Shown in pieces: positions 16,393 through 25,385 of a stretch of 64,000 nucleotides of DNA (position 1 is the stretch's first letter; the number at the start of each line of letters is the position of its first letter). Made by a program: the position numbers and the translations under genes. The DNA comes from CAWCTD01 sp963798455 (GTDB taxonomy: Bacteria; Acidobacteriota; Terriglobia; Bryobacterales; Bryobacteraceae), in the NCBI GenBank assembly GCA_963798455.1, contig CAWCTD010000004.1, positions 868,001 through 932,000 of the forward strand, in the 5' to 3' direction. The notes below the pieces were generated by a model. The model did not search any database. It was not told the origin of the DNA and saw only the letters and a list, made by a program, of their open reading frames with translations.

Positions 16393-18438
16393 CTAGAGGT
16401 ATCGATTGATCTGCTCGCGGAAACGGGAGTAGAGGAACGAAACACCGATCAAGATCACGCCGAGCACGAGGAAGGACAGAACCCGGAACGGCAGATCCAG
16501 ATGGCGGAGGTCGTAGCCGAACAGTTTCCCCACGCAGATCAGCAGCAGACCAAGACCCGAGAGTCGCAGGCACCGCTGCCGCAGCGGGAAGCCGGTCAAA
16601 AGGAGGACGACTCCCTGCGCTCCCCAGGCCACGGTCATGACGGAGGACTGCAAGATGCTACGCAGGAACGCCGCTACCAGGACCGTGCCGGAGAGGGAGG
16701 CTATGTCGCGGGCCCTCGCCGGCAATGGCGGGCGGAGCGCCACCGCGTATAACAGGATCCCGCCGCAGAGTTGCGGCGCCCACTCGTGCCAGTTCGTGGG
16801 CCTGCCGGCCGCCAGTACATTCCTGCCGAGGAACAAGACCAGGCTGGCTATGCCGACCCAGTAGCCTTCCAGGATGAAGTCCCTCAGTTGCATTCGGACG
16901 CCGATTTCGTACAACGCCAGGGCCAATATCAGCCACGCCAGCGCCACGAACTCAAACGGCAGATCGAAGCCCAGCACCAGCATCAGCAGACCCGCGGCGG
17001 CGTGGCCGTAGAACGCGCCGCGAGCGGCGAGGGACCGGTTCATGTAGAACACCGCGGCGTGCAGCAGAGCGACGGGGGACCACGGGCGCCACTGGGCTCC
17101 CGCGAGGCTCAGCCGCTCGGGCCGGGGCATGTCCGCAACCAGCATCCGTACAACCGAGGCGCCCAAGAGGGCCGCCGCGAGATGCCGTACAAACGGCTGT
17201 TTGTAGTACAGCCCGGCGAAGAACAGCAGCTCGGCCTCAACCAGAAAGGCCAAGCTGATACTGAGGCCCGAGAGCTTGAGGGAAATCGCCACGGCGGTGA
17301 GCCCGGCCGTGAGCGCGAGGGCGCCCTCGAAGCTGCCGTTCCTCACTCTGTCAAGCACGGTGGCCTCGTGGGGGAAGCCTGAGACAGGCAGCAGCACAAT
17401 GCGAACGAGGGTGCTGCCCAAATAGGCAGCCGCGGACAGCACGAACAACAAGTACAGCGTGTCCGGCGACGAGCTCTGCCACTGCACCCACGAGGCAGCC
17501 AGAAAGGCAAAGGCGTTGAATGGAAAAGTCGGACAGGGCTTGGTGGACCCGCGCGTCGCCAGCGTCGCGTACTGCACGTCGAACCACTCGAACACCAGCC
17601 AGTAGACGAAGAGTACCGACTGTCCCACCGCGAGGCTACCCCCGGTCGAGCGCGCCGCATGGAGCATGTAGATGCCGTAGGTTGCCAGCAAGCCGCCCAA
17701 ACCGACGGTGGACCACCGGAAACGGTGGGCGAGGTACAACAAAGAAGCTGCCAGCGGCACCAGTGCGATCACGGCGAAGAACGTGAGCGGGCTGATGGCC
17801 AGCGTCACGAAGGCCACAAAGTAGGAAAGGCCAGCGACGGTCTGGGATCTGTAGCGCAGCGAGTGCAGGATCATCCCCACCGCGACAGCGGACAGCAACA
17901 GCGTTGCCGTCGTGGGGCTGGAGATGACCTTGGCTGCCTCCACCGCATGAGCCGCATAGGCGGTCGAGTACAACGCCGCCCATCCTCCCCCCATCAGTCC
18001 CCGCGCCGCGACCCTGTATTCCTCACGCCGCTCCAGGACGGCTCCGCCCCCCAGCATCAGCACGCTGACCGCAGAGGCGACCGCCACGCGGCCCGGCGGA
18101 CCCATCTGGCCGAACGAGTACCACAGGAAGAGCGCCAGCCCGATCACCAGAACCAGCACTCCCACCTTGTTCAGCCAACTCCCGCCAAGGATGGTCTCCC
18201 AGCCAGGCCCCGCTGCTGGCACGGCGGATGGTTCCGCCGCCTGCTCAACAGCCGGCACAGGCGGCGCAACTACCGGCGCAGCCTCCGCGACAGGTTCCAG
18301 TCGAGCGGCAGGTTGCCTCTCAGCCGCACGTCCGGCGGCTAGCTCCAGGGCGTAGACACGTTCGGTCAGCCAGCGAAGGCTTTCCCGCAATGACTCGATT
18401 TCCATTTCCAGCCGCTGGAGATCTGAATGCGACGCCAT
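16393..18438 (-). CDS. DUF2339 polytopic membrane protein
   Basis: A 681-residue protein. The N-terminus (about 1-45) is a predicted coiled coil (RLEMEIESLRESLRWLTERVY), followed by an Ala/Pro/Val-rich linker and then about twenty closely packed membrane segments starting at WLNKVGVLVLVIGLALFLWY. This layout, and WETILGGSWLNKVGV in particular, is characteristic of DUF2339 inner-membrane proteins, whose function is unknown. The start is the ATG at 18438. A small membrane-protein gene lies 13 bases upstream and may share its transcript. Confidence 0.82.
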   Translation of the reverse strand: MASHSDLQRLEMEIESLRESLRWLTERVYALELAAGRAAERQPAARLEPVAEAAPVVAPPVPAVEQAAEPSAVPAAGPGWETILGGSWLNKVGVLVLVIGLALFLWYSFGQMGPPGRVAVASAVSVLMLGGGAVLERREEYRVAARGLMGGGWAALYSTAYAAHAVEAAKVISSPTTATLLLSAVAVGMILHSLRYRSQTVAGLSYFVAFVTLAISPLTFFAVIALVPLAASLLYLAHRFRWSTVGLGGLLATYGIYMLHAARSTGGSLAVGQSVLFVYWLVFEWFDVQYATLATRGSTKPCPTFPFNAFAFLAASWVQWQSSSPDTLYLLFVLSAAAYLGSTLVRIVLLPVSGFPHEATVLDRVRNGSFEGALALTAGLTAVAISLKLSGLSISLAFLVEAELLFFAGLYYKQPFVRHLAAALLGASVVRMLVADMPRPERLSLAGAQWRPWSPVALLHAAVFYMNRSLAARGAFYGHAAAGLLMLVLGFDLPFEFVALAWLILALALYEIGVRMQLRDFILEGYWVGIASLVLFLGRNVLAAGRPTNWHEWAPQLCGGILLYAVALRPPLPARARDIASLSGTVLVAAFLRSILQSSVMTVAWGAQGVVLLLTGFPLRQRCLRLSGLGLLLICVGKLFGYDLRHLDLPFRVLSFLVLGVILIGVSFLYSRFREQINRYL

Positions 18439-18451
18439 ACAGTTCGCCTCC

Positions 18452-18835
18452 TCAGGCTTTGCTGCGGAGTTCCGCCCTACAGAGCCAGTTGACCAGAAAC
18501 AGCGCGGCGATGACGAACGCCGGCCCCGCGATGACCAGACACCAATTCAGCTTGACCGCCGCCGGGAGGTTCGGGTGCCGAAGGGTCCAGATGACGTACC
18601 ACGTTCCGGCCGCAACGTACAGCACCGCACCGACCCATTCCCAGCGCCAAGCGATGACCAATGCCAGGATCAGGGCGAACACCGGTGTCAGGTGGATCAA
18701 CAACGCCAGAATCGTTTTCCAGAAGCCGTAGCCCTCGCCGAACACATCCAGGGCAAACAGGCTCAGGAAAGCGGCAAACAGGATACATAGGATCCTCGGT
18801 GACCAGAAGAGCAATCGCTTCAGAGGTGGTTTCAT
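18452..18835 (-). CDS. Small membrane protein, unknown function
   Basis: A 127-residue protein starting MKPPLKRLLFWSPRILC with about four hydrophobic segments: ILCILFAAFLSLFAL, ILALLIHLTPVFALILALVIA, WVGAVLYVAAGTWYVIW and WCLVIAGPAFVIAALFLV. It has no recognised domain. The ATG at 18835 is preferred over a TTG four codons upstream. It lies 13 bases before the DUF2339 gene on the same strand and is divergent from the sigma-54-type activator. Confidence 0.7.
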   Translation of the reverse strand: MKPPLKRLLFWSPRILCILFAAFLSLFALDVFGEGYGFWKTILALLIHLTPVFALILALVIAWRWEWVGAVLYVAAGTWYVIWTLRHPNLPAAVKLNWCLVIAGPAFVIAALFLVNWLCRAELRSKA

Positions 18836-18916
18836 GGCTTCATTCAATGCACTCCAGAGTCCTACCGTCCGCGCGTTGATTATAGACGACTTGGTCCGTT
18901 TTCCAAAGAGACGTCA

Positions 18917-18946
18917 CTGTACATTTAATGGATGTATCTGTACAAT
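18917..18946 (+). promoter_or_regulatory. Promoter of the sigma-54-type activator, with CTGTACA direct repeats
   Basis: CTGTACA occurs at 18917-18923 and 18938-18944, 21 bases apart, which is two helical turns. Read as a promoter, TGTACA (18918-18923) and TACAAT (18941-18946) are 17 bases apart. The ATG at 18953 lies six bases after the -10, so the transcript may be leaderless. The repeats cover both core boxes, which would suit an autorepressor. Confidence 0.45.
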
Positions 18947-18952
18947 TTCTGT

Positions 18953-20488
18953 ATGTCGATGCTCACCGGCCGCGAGCGCGCCTTCCTGGAGGCCGTCTCC
19001 CGCACCAGCTACTCGAACCCGTTTCTGCCCGAACTCGTTGACTACGAACGCCAGGCCCTGGGGGAGGACTTCGTAGAGGAAGAATCCGTCTGGAGCATGC
19101 GTGTCGCCGATCCCGACAAACCGCGCGCCAATTCGTGGAAGATCGCCGAGCGCCTCCATCCCCTGATGGACCAACTCCGCGAACGGTTGAAGCGAGACCC
19201 GGCCGCCACGGGCAAGGATCTGGAACTCTACGAGGATGCGCTCCTCGTTTGGCTGTACTACCGCTACTACGAGCGGATCTTCACCGCGGCTTTTGCGGAA
19301 ATCTCCAGGCGAGCGACAGAAGGCCGATGGGCCTTCTACAGGCAGTTCCTCCAGGACTGGGACCAGCACTTCCACATCGCCGGCGTCGAGCTGCCCACAC
19401 GGCACGAGCCCAAGCACACCTTCGCCTGTTACTACCAGATCGTGCGCGCCTTCCACAACATCTTCGGGCACATCATTGGCGGCTCGTTGCCGGCCGCGCG
19501 GCTGCGGGCGGCGGTTTGGCAGTCCATCTTCACCCACGACATGAGGCGCTACCGGCGCACGCTTTACGAGCGCATGGGCGACTTCGCCACCCTGATCACC
19601 GGCCCCTCCGGCACCGGAAAAGAGCTGGTTGCCCGGGCCATCGCGCTTTCCCGCTACGTCCCCTTCGACGACAAGCGCATGACCTTCGAAAACGACCTTT
19701 CCAGCTTGTTCCACCCCATCAGCATCGCGGCCCTGCCCGCGACTCTGGTGGAGTCGGAGCTGTTTGGTCACCGGCGCGGATCATTTACCGGCGCGTTTCA
19801 GGACAAGCGCGGGTGGCTGGAAGCGTGCACGCCTCCGGGCAGCGTCTTCCTCGACGAGATCGGGGACCTCGATCCCTCGATTCAGGTGAAACTGCTGCGC
19901 GTCATTGAGACACGGACCTTCTTCGCTCTCGGCGACACCGTGGGAAGGAAGTTCCAGGGGAAGCTCATCGCCGCGACGAATAAGGACCTTTCGCAGGCGA
20001 TCGAGCAGGGCCGGTTCCGAGAGGATCTTTACTTCCGCCTGTGCTCGGACCTTATCGCGACCCCGTCTCTCAGCCAGCAGATCCGGGAATCGCCCGGTGT
20101 GTTGCGGGACCTGGTTCTGTTCATGGCGCGTCGTGTGGCCGGCCCGGAGGCAGACAGCCTGGCGGCCGAGGCGGAGGAGTGGATACTGGGCAGCCTCGGC
20201 CGGGACTACGCATGGCCGGGTAACTACCGTGAGCTGGAACAGTGCGTCCGAAACCTGCTCATCCGGAAAGACTACCGCCCGCCCCGGGCTGAGCACCGAC
20301 AAACCATGGGCGATTTGTTTCAGCCCGCCTACTCGGGCGAATTGACCGCCGCGGCACTCCTCGGCCGCTATTGCACTTTGGTCTATGCACGGACCGGCAG
20401 CTATGAGGAGACAGCGCGCCGGCTGGACATCGATCGCCGTACCGTCAAGAGCAAGATCGACCTTTCGTTACTGGAGCGGCTCCAGTGA
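18953..20488 (+). CDS. Sigma-54-dependent-type AAA+ transcriptional activator with unknown N-terminal domain
   Basis: A 511-residue protein from the ATG at 18953; an in-frame ATG at 18932 would add seven residues. Residues 1 to about 205 match no sensor domain I recognise (not receiver, GAF or PAS) and are rich in aromatic and charged residues (ALLVWLYYRYYERIF). The AAA+ domain has Walker A GPSGTGKE (217-224), the sigma-54 contact loop as GSFTGA (276-281, a conservative change from GAFTGA), Walker B SVFLDEIGDL and YAWPGNYRELEQCVRN. The C-terminus is a Fis-type helix-turn-helix (YEETARRLDIDRRTVKSKI). It should open sigma-54 promoters in response to an unknown signal. Confidence 0.87.
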   Translation: MSMLTGRERAFLEAVSRTSYSNPFLPELVDYERQALGEDFVEEESVWSMRVADPDKPRANSWKIAERLHPLMDQLRERLKRDPAATGKDLELYEDALLVWLYYRYYERIFTAAFAEISRRATEGRWAFYRQFLQDWDQHFHIAGVELPTRHEPKHTFACYYQIVRAFHNIFGHIIGGSLPAARLRAAVWQSIFTHDMRRYRRTLYERMGDFATLITGPSGTGKELVARAIALSRYVPFDDKRMTFENDLSSLFHPISIAALPATLVESELFGHRRGSFTGAFQDKRGWLEACTPPGSVFLDEIGDLDPSIQVKLLRVIETRTFFALGDTVGRKFQGKLIAATNKDLSQAIEQGRFREDLYFRLCSDLIATPSLSQQIRESPGVLRDLVLFMARRVAGPEADSLAAEAEEWILGSLGRDYAWPGNYRELEQCVRNLLIRKDYRPPRAEHRQTMGDLFQPAYSGELTAAALLGRYCTLVYARTGSYEETARRLDIDRRTVKSKIDLSLLERLQ

Positions 20489-20570
20489 GTCCCCCCAGAG
20501 CAGCGTCCCATTTCGCCTGAGGCTCGCAGGTGAGCTAAACATCTGCTATGGTGGCGTCGATAGGAAAGTC

Positions 20571-20951
20571 ATGATGGATAGACGCGCGGCAGCCCGAATG
20601 CTGTGCTCCGAACTGGTGGATGTCCACTGGGTGGATCGTACCGGCCGCAGCGAGAAGGCCCTTGCGAATCTCGAGGACATCTCCCTGTCTGGCGTTTGCC
20701 TGCAAATGGACAGTCCCGTACCCCTTGATACCATGCTCCGGATCTGCCATCCCAGGGGCGAGTTCCAGGGGAGCGTCCGCTACTGCTTGTTCCGCGAGAT
20801 CGGCTACTTCCTGGGCGTGCAGTTCGAGCCGGGCAGCAACTGGTCGCCTCAGGCCTACCAGCCGCAACATCTGCTCGACTTGAGGAGCCTGGTGCTACGA
20901 AGCGCCGAGCGCGCGGACGACGAGCCCGAGGACCCCCAAACAGTTCAATAG
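20571..20951 (+). CDS. PilZ-domain protein, putative c-di-GMP receptor
   Basis: A 126-residue single-domain protein. The start (MMDRRAAARML) contains the RxxxR part of the c-di-GMP motif, and NLEDISLSGVCLQMD the D/NxSxxG part. The rest is the PilZ beta barrel (RYCLFREIGYFLGVQFE). GGAAAG precedes the ATG at 20571. The 3' end overlaps the convergent E1 beta gene by seven bases. The partner is unknown; the sigma-54-type activator just upstream is a candidate co-regulator. Confidence 0.8.
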   Translation: MMDRRAAARMLCSELVDVHWVDRTGRSEKALANLEDISLSGVCLQMDSPVPLDTMLRICHPRGEFQGSVRYCLFREIGYFLGVQFEPGSNWSPQAYQPQHLLDLRSLVLRSAERADDEPEDPQTVQ

Positions 20952-21916
20952 CGGTACAGCCAGCGGGCCTTCTCGACCACCTTGGCGGCATTAGGCAGGA
21001 AGGCGTCCTCCAGCGGCGGGCTGAAGGGGATCGGCGTGTCCGGCGAGGCGATGCGCACCACCGGACCATCCAGGTACTCGAAGGCGCGCTCCCCAATCCG
21101 GGCCGCAATCTCTCCCCCCACGCCCCCGGTCAGCACGTCCTCATGCAGCAGGATCGCCTTGGAGGTCTTCCGCACACTCGCCAGGATCGTTTCCTCGTCA
21201 ATCGGGAGCACCGTCCTCATGTCGACGATCTCCACCGAGATGCCTTCCTTGGCCAGTTCCTCGGCGGCCTCCTGGGCCACGTACACCATGGCGCCGTAAG
21301 TGATGATGGACAGGTCCGTTCCCGGCCGGAACACGCGGGCCTTGCCGATGGGCACGGTGTACTCCTCCTCCGGCAGATCCTCTTTGATCCTCCGGTAGAG
21401 GGCCTTGTGCTCGAAGAAAACCACCGGATCGTTGTCCCGAATGGCGGACTTGATCAGGCCTTTGGCGTCGTAGGCCGTGGCCGGCGTCACCACCTTCAGC
21501 CCGGGCACGTGCGCGAACCAGGCCTCGGGGTTTTGTGAGTGAAAGGGGCCGCCGCGGATGCCTCCGCCGGACGGCGCCCGGACCACGATCGGAATCGCCG
21601 CGCCCCAGCGATAACGGCACTTGGCCGCGAAATTCACCACCTGATCGAAAGCGCAGGTGATGAAATCGGCAAACTGCATCTCCGCCACGGCGCGCAGCCC
21701 GAACATCGAAGCCCCGATGGCCGCGCCGACGATCGCCGATTCGGAGAGGGGAGTGTCGATCACCCGGCGCTCGCCGAAGTGGTCCAACATGCCGGCGGTT
21801 ATCTTAAACGCCCCGCCGAAGACCCCCAGGTCCTCTCCGATGAGGAAGACATTCGGGTCGCGCTCCATCTCCTCCCAGATGCCCTGCCGGATCGCCTCCA
21901 GGTACGTGGTTTCCAT
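20945..21916 (-). CDS. 2-oxoacid dehydrogenase E1 component, beta subunit
   Basis: A 323-residue transketolase-like subunit (pyruvate, acetoin or branched-chain 2-oxoacid dehydrogenase). Typical blocks: TYLEAIRQGIWEEMERDPNV, LIGEDLGVFGGAFKITAGML, VIDTPLSESAIVGAAIGAS, AEMQFADFITCAFDQVVN and LLHEDVLTGGVGGEIAA. With the alpha subunit encoded just upstream it decarboxylates a 2-oxoacid on thiamine diphosphate. GAGG precedes the ATG at 21916, within the end of the alpha gene. No E2 or E3 gene follows, so the substrate cannot be settled from context. Confidence 0.9.
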   Translation of the reverse strand: METTYLEAIRQGIWEEMERDPNVFLIGEDLGVFGGAFKITAGMLDHFGERRVIDTPLSESAIVGAAIGASMFGLRAVAEMQFADFITCAFDQVVNFAAKCRYRWGAAIPIVVRAPSGGGIRGGPFHSQNPEAWFAHVPGLKVVTPATAYDAKGLIKSAIRDNDPVVFFEHKALYRRIKEDLPEEEYTVPIGKARVFRPGTDLSIITYGAMVYVAQEAAEELAKEGISVEIVDMRTVLPIDEETILASVRKTSKAILLHEDVLTGGVGGEIAARIGERAFEYLDGPVVRIASPDTPIPFSPPLEDAFLPNAAKVVEKARWLYRY

Positions 21917-21919
21917 GCT

Positions 21920-22951
21920 TTACCTCGCATCCGGGTCGTACACGTGGTCCAGCAGTTCGGAGGGGTCCGGGTATGGGCTCTTCTCGGCCCATTCGATGGC
22001 CTCGTCCACCTCTTCGCGGATCCTCTTGTAGATCTGATCGATCTCTTCCTGCTCGGCCCACCCTTTGCTGCGCATCAGCCGCTCCAGCCGGTCTATAGGA
22101 TCCTTCTTGGCCCATTCCTGCCAGAGGTGCTTCGGCACGTACAACCCGGCATCGTGCGCCGCATGACCCGTCATCCGGAAGGTCTTGCATTCGACCAGGT
22201 ACGGCCCTAGCCCCGAGCGCGCGTGCGCGGCGGCGCGCTGGACGGCCTCGTGCACGGCGAAGACATCGTTGCCGTCCACGATTTCCGCCGGTACGCCGTA
22301 CCCGGGGCCGCGGTCGGCCACGTTCTTGCACGCCATCTGCTTTTCGAGCGGGGTCGAATAGGCGTACATGTTGTTGTTGCAGATCAGCACCAGAGGCAGC
22401 TTCTGGACGGCGGCCAGGTTGATGCCCTCGTGCCAGTCGCCCCGGCTGGTGGCCCCGTCGCCAAAAAAGACGAACACCACGTTGGGCAGCCCTTTGTACT
22501 TGATGGCCAGCGCGGCCCCCGCGGCCACGGGAACGGAGGCAGCCATGGCGCTTATGATGGCGACGATCTTCAGCCTGAGGTCGCCCATGTGCATGTTGCC
22601 GTCCTTGCCGCGGGTCACCCCCCCGACGCGGCCCATGTACTGAGCGATCACCTGGCGCGGGTGAACGCCTCGGATGAAGTAGAGCGCCAGGTCGCGGTGG
22701 CAGGGGAACAGCACGTCTTCGGGCTCGGCGACCAGGCCCGCCCCTACGGCGATGGCCTCCTGCCCGCGGCCCACGTACACTCCACCTGCGATCTTGCCCT
22801 GCCTGTAGAGTTTGCGCTCGAGGCGGTCCTCCACCTCCCGCATCAGCACCATGTAGTGAAGCGCGCGAAGAGCAAGGCCGGCGCCGGGATCCGGCCCGGG
22901 AGCGGCGTTCGTGCTGGATTGAGCAAGGTTAACGGGTCTGACAGCGGCCAT
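21920..22951 (-). CDS. 2-oxoacid dehydrogenase E1 component, alpha subunit
   Basis: A 343-residue thiamine-diphosphate-dependent subunit. The cofactor motif is GDGATSRGDWHEGINLAA ending in ICNNN, and the phosphorylation-loop region reads ECKTFRMTGHAAHDAG. Other family blocks are GRGQEAIAVGAGLV and GVTRGKDGNMHMGD. It forms the E1 heterotetramer with the beta subunit, whose start is four bases after this stop. A GGGGAG site precedes the ATG at 22951. The closest named families are pyruvate and branched-chain 2-oxoacid dehydrogenases. Confidence 0.9.
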   Translation of the reverse strand: MAAVRPVNLAQSSTNAAPGPDPGAGLALRALHYMVLMREVEDRLERKLYRQGKIAGGVYVGRGQEAIAVGAGLVAEPEDVLFPCHRDLALYFIRGVHPRQVIAQYMGRVGGVTRGKDGNMHMGDLRLKIVAIISAMAASVPVAAGAALAIKYKGLPNVVFVFFGDGATSRGDWHEGINLAAVQKLPLVLICNNNMYAYSTPLEKQMACKNVADRGPGYGVPAEIVDGNDVFAVHEAVQRAAAHARSGLGPYLVECKTFRMTGHAAHDAGLYVPKHLWQEWAKKDPIDRLERLMRSKGWAEQEEIDQIYKRIREEVDEAIEWAEKSPYPDPSELLDHVYDPDAR

Positions 22952-22975
22952 AGCCGGCTCCCCGCAAGGTGGCTT

Positions 22976-23836
22976 TCACTCCAAAGACGTTAGTATACGC
23001 CATCCCGGGCACATCCCCCGAACGGCGGCCAGTACTTCCTCGAGGGCGACTAACGTCATCGGCTCCCCCGGCAGGGCGGTCGCGACCACGCGCACATTCG
23101 GCCCTCGCGGAGCCCAAACCGCCGGGTCCGTCGGACCAAACAAAGCCACGACCGGCGTTCCCGCGGCGGCCGCCAGGTGGGTGATCCCCGAATCATTCCC
23201 GATGTAGAGCCTCGCCCTCGCCAGGTAGCAGGCCAGGTCGTAGAGATCGTCGAACGGCGGCTCCGGATCGACCCCCTCCACGCTCCGCGATCCACGCTCC
23301 ACGATCCACTTCACCGGCAGCTTCTGCTCCACGAGACGCGCTAGTTCCTTGTATTTCTCGAGCGGCCAGTTCTTCTTCGGGCTGCCCGAGTAAGGATGGA
23401 TCGCGGCGAACCCACCGTCGCCCGTTGGGCAGTCCAGGCGAGGGACGGCGCCGGAGTTGCCTGAGACCTGCTCAAGATAGAAATCGGCCGCGTGAAGACC
23501 CAAACCGTCCCGCGGGACCGCTTGCAGCAACCGAAACGGCAGGCCCAGACTCTCCACGGCCTCGCGAAACTCGCGCCGGTTGGCGCCGTACCAGGAGACG
23601 ATGGAATCGAAGGTCCGCAATTCCTCCAGCAGCCTGCGGGGCGCCTCCACGCCAGGAAGACCCAGCAGGTCCAGCCCGGTCGAGGCGATCGACCTGGTCT
23701 GGTCCGCGAAGCGTACCAGCGGCAGGTTGCGGGAGGCCGCCCAGACTTCCGTGTATTCCGTCCGCAGGTGCTCCATGGCCGGCAACGACACGATGAAATC
23801 CCCGATCGCCCCAGGCCTGACGATCAGCCGTCTCAA
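22976..23836 (-). CDS. Glycosyltransferase family 9 (heptosyltransferase-like)
   Basis: A 286-residue protein starting RRLIVRPGAIGDFIVSLPAM, the GT9 N-terminus, with the nucleotide-sugar site as LYIGNDSGITHLAAAAGTPVVALFGPTDPAVW and FAAIHPYSGSPKKNWP in the C-terminal half. It probably adds a heptose or related sugar in outer-membrane or surface polysaccharide assembly. The TTG at 23836 starts one base after the stop of the DsbD-like gene. It is somewhat short for the family but both Rossmann halves are present. Confidence 0.82.
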   Translation of the reverse strand: MRRLIVRPGAIGDFIVSLPAMEHLRTEYTEVWAASRNLPLVRFADQTRSIASTGLDLLGLPGVEAPRRLLEELRTFDSIVSWYGANRREFREAVESLGLPFRLLQAVPRDGLGLHAADFYLEQVSGNSGAVPRLDCPTGDGGFAAIHPYSGSPKKNWPLEKYKELARLVEQKLPVKWIVERGSRSVEGVDPEPPFDDLYDLACYLARARLYIGNDSGITHLAAAAGTPVVALFGPTDPAVWAPRGPNVRVVATALPGEPMTLVALEEVLAAVRGMCPGWRILTSLE

Positions 23837-23837
23837 T

Positions 23838-24295
23838 CTATTGAGCCCGGATGTCCACCGGCAGCGTGACCTCCACCGTTTTGGGGGGGTAACAGGAGGA
23901 GTTGGTGCACGCCTGGTAGCGGAGCCTGCCGGTCACAATGGACGCGCCGAGCGGTGCGGTGGCCGGCACCGCGAACCGGCTCACAATCTCAAAATCGCCG
24001 CTGTACACCGACAGCGGCTTGGTGGAGAAGGAGTACGATTCCATCTTCGGCTTGGGGTACACGATTTCGCGAACCTGGAGCGGGGAGGCGTTCCAGGTCA
24101 GGCCAAGAGGGATCAGATAGTCGTCAGCGGGGGTGTTGCTGTTGACGTGGTAGCCATTGCGCAGTTGGACCGACAGCGTGGCGCTGACAACCCCGCTCCG
24201 CACCGCCGTTGTCCTTGGCGGGGGGCTTACGGTCAGGATCGCCCCCAGTTGGGCCCACAGACCAGGAGCAGCACCAGGCCCGCCGCCACGGCCAC
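23838..24295 (-). CDS. Exported DsbD N-terminal-domain-like protein, one frameshift
   Basis: The mature part (RSGVVSATLSVQLRNGYHVN to TLPVDIRAQ) resembles the periplasmic N-terminal domain of the thiol reductase DsbD, with a cysteine pair in ACTNSSCYPPKTVEV. The signal sequence VAVAAGLVLLLVCG lies in another frame; the break is near 24248, where CCC probably should be CCCC. With one base restored the protein has about 152 residues from the GTG at 24295. It follows the TlpA-like gene by seven bases, so the pair probably handles thiol-disulfide exchange outside the membrane. There is no DsbD membrane domain. Confidence 0.72.
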
Positions 24296-24302
24296 GAGCG
24301 CA

Positions 24303-24842
24303 CTAACGCGGACCGAGCAGCGCCTGGATGTCATTCTCGTAGTCACTCTTGTCGACCAGTCCCACGTGAGTGGCAGCGATTCTGCCCTCCCGGTCAATCA
24401 CAAAGCTTGTAGGCAGGGCGTCCACGCCGCCGAATTGCTGCGCGACCAGGTCATTGCCCAGCAGTGTCCGGTAATTCACCCGCAGTTCGGCCAGGAAAGG
24501 CTTGACCGCATCCCAGCCGTCTTCATCCATGGCCACCCCGAGGACGGCGAAGCCCCGGTCCTTGTTCTCTTTCTCCAGTTCCATGAACCAGGGGATCTCG
24601 ATCTTGCAGGGTCCGCACCACGTCGCCCAGAAATTCAGCAGTACGACTTTTCCCTTGTAATCGGACAGCCGGACGGTCCTCCCGTCGGCGTCCTTCAGGG
24701 CGAAGTCCGGCGCCATCCGGCGGCCCTGGGCGGGCTTTACCGTTACGGCGCTGCTCCTCTCATCGGCCGACGTCGCGCATCCGCTGAGAACCAGGCAAAA
24801 TAGCGCCATTGCCGCGGCAGCGTGGCGGAAGTGAATTGCCAA
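24303..24842 (-). CDS. TlpA/ResA-like thioredoxin lipoprotein
   Basis: A 179-residue thiol-disulfide oxidoreductase. The lipoprotein signal ends in VLSGC, so it is anchored to a membrane on the periplasmic side. The active site is NFWATWCGPCKIEIPW and the cis-proline loop GGVDALPTSFVIDREGR. It starts at a TTG (24842) with AGGAG at good spacing. It heads a short operon with the DsbD-like and GT9 genes. The family reduces cytochrome c maturation or other exported substrates; which applies here is unknown. Confidence 0.88.
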   Translation of the reverse strand: MAIHFRHAAAAMALFCLVLSGCATSADERSSAVTVKPAQGRRMAPDFALKDADGRTVRLSDYKGKVVLLNFWATWCGPCKIEIPWFMELEKENKDRGFAVLGVAMDEDGWDAVKPFLAELRVNYRTLLGNDLVAQQFGGVDALPTSFVIDREGRIAATHVGLVDKSDYENDIQALLGPR

Positions 24843-24861
24843 GAGCTTCTCCTACCTCCAA

Positions 24862-25380
24862 TTATACTGAGATTCGCTTCAGCCCCTCGGCGTGACGAAA
24901 CCACGCCCGCCGGCGCTTACGGTAACCGGGAGCCAGCGTGAATTCAGCGTGGCGCCTCAGGCCGGCGAAGAGCCACGAAGCGGTGTCGCAGAAGCTCTCG
25001 CAGACGTATTCGCGCCAGCGGCGCGTGCGCTCCTTCCGGTCGAACCCGCCCAGCGCAAGCTTTCGCCCTTCCGAAGACCAGCCCAGTTCGCCCCGCGCGC
25101 CTCGGCCAATTTCGTCTTGAAGCAGGCTCTCGTAGGAGCGGCGGGTCCGATTCCCCAGCCGCATCCAGACGAAGTGGAAAATCTCGTGGATAAGGATGCG
25201 GACCAGTTCGCCCGGCGATGCAAGCAGAACCGCATCCAACACGATCTCGCGCTTCTTGAGGAAGCTGCCGGCGTGGACGGCGGCGCCCGGCCCTTCGCCC
25301 GAAAGGAGCCTTCCGCGATGGGCGCGCGGGCTCGAAAGAAACCGAACCTTCAGCGGCCGGCTTGGGACCTCTGGCTTCAA
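24862..25380 (-). CDS. Putative zinc metallopeptidase (HExxH protein), unknown family
   Basis: About 172 residues from a TTG at 25380, six bases after the stop of the parvulin gene. The only clear motif is HEIFHFVWMRLG, an HExxH zinc-binding site preceded by LVRILI. The rest is basic with many arginines and has no signal peptide. A downstream Glu that could be the third ligand (REYVCESFCDTASW) suggests a minimal zincin or SprT-like domain. Function is inferred from the motif alone. Confidence 0.6.
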   Translation of the reverse strand: MKPEVPSRPLKVRFLSSPRAHRGRLLSGEGPGAAVHAGSFLKKREIVLDAVLLASPGELVRILIHEIFHFVWMRLGNRTRRSYESLLQDEIGRGARGELGWSSEGRKLALGGFDRKERTRRWREYVCESFCDTASWLFAGLRRHAEFTLAPGYRKRRRAWFRHAEGLKRISV

Positions 25381-25385
25381 AACGG

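Noticed and set aside
20945..20951. Functional significance of the PilZ/E1 beta tail overlap
   Set aside because: A seven-base convergent overlap is common in compact genomes and changes no conserved residue.
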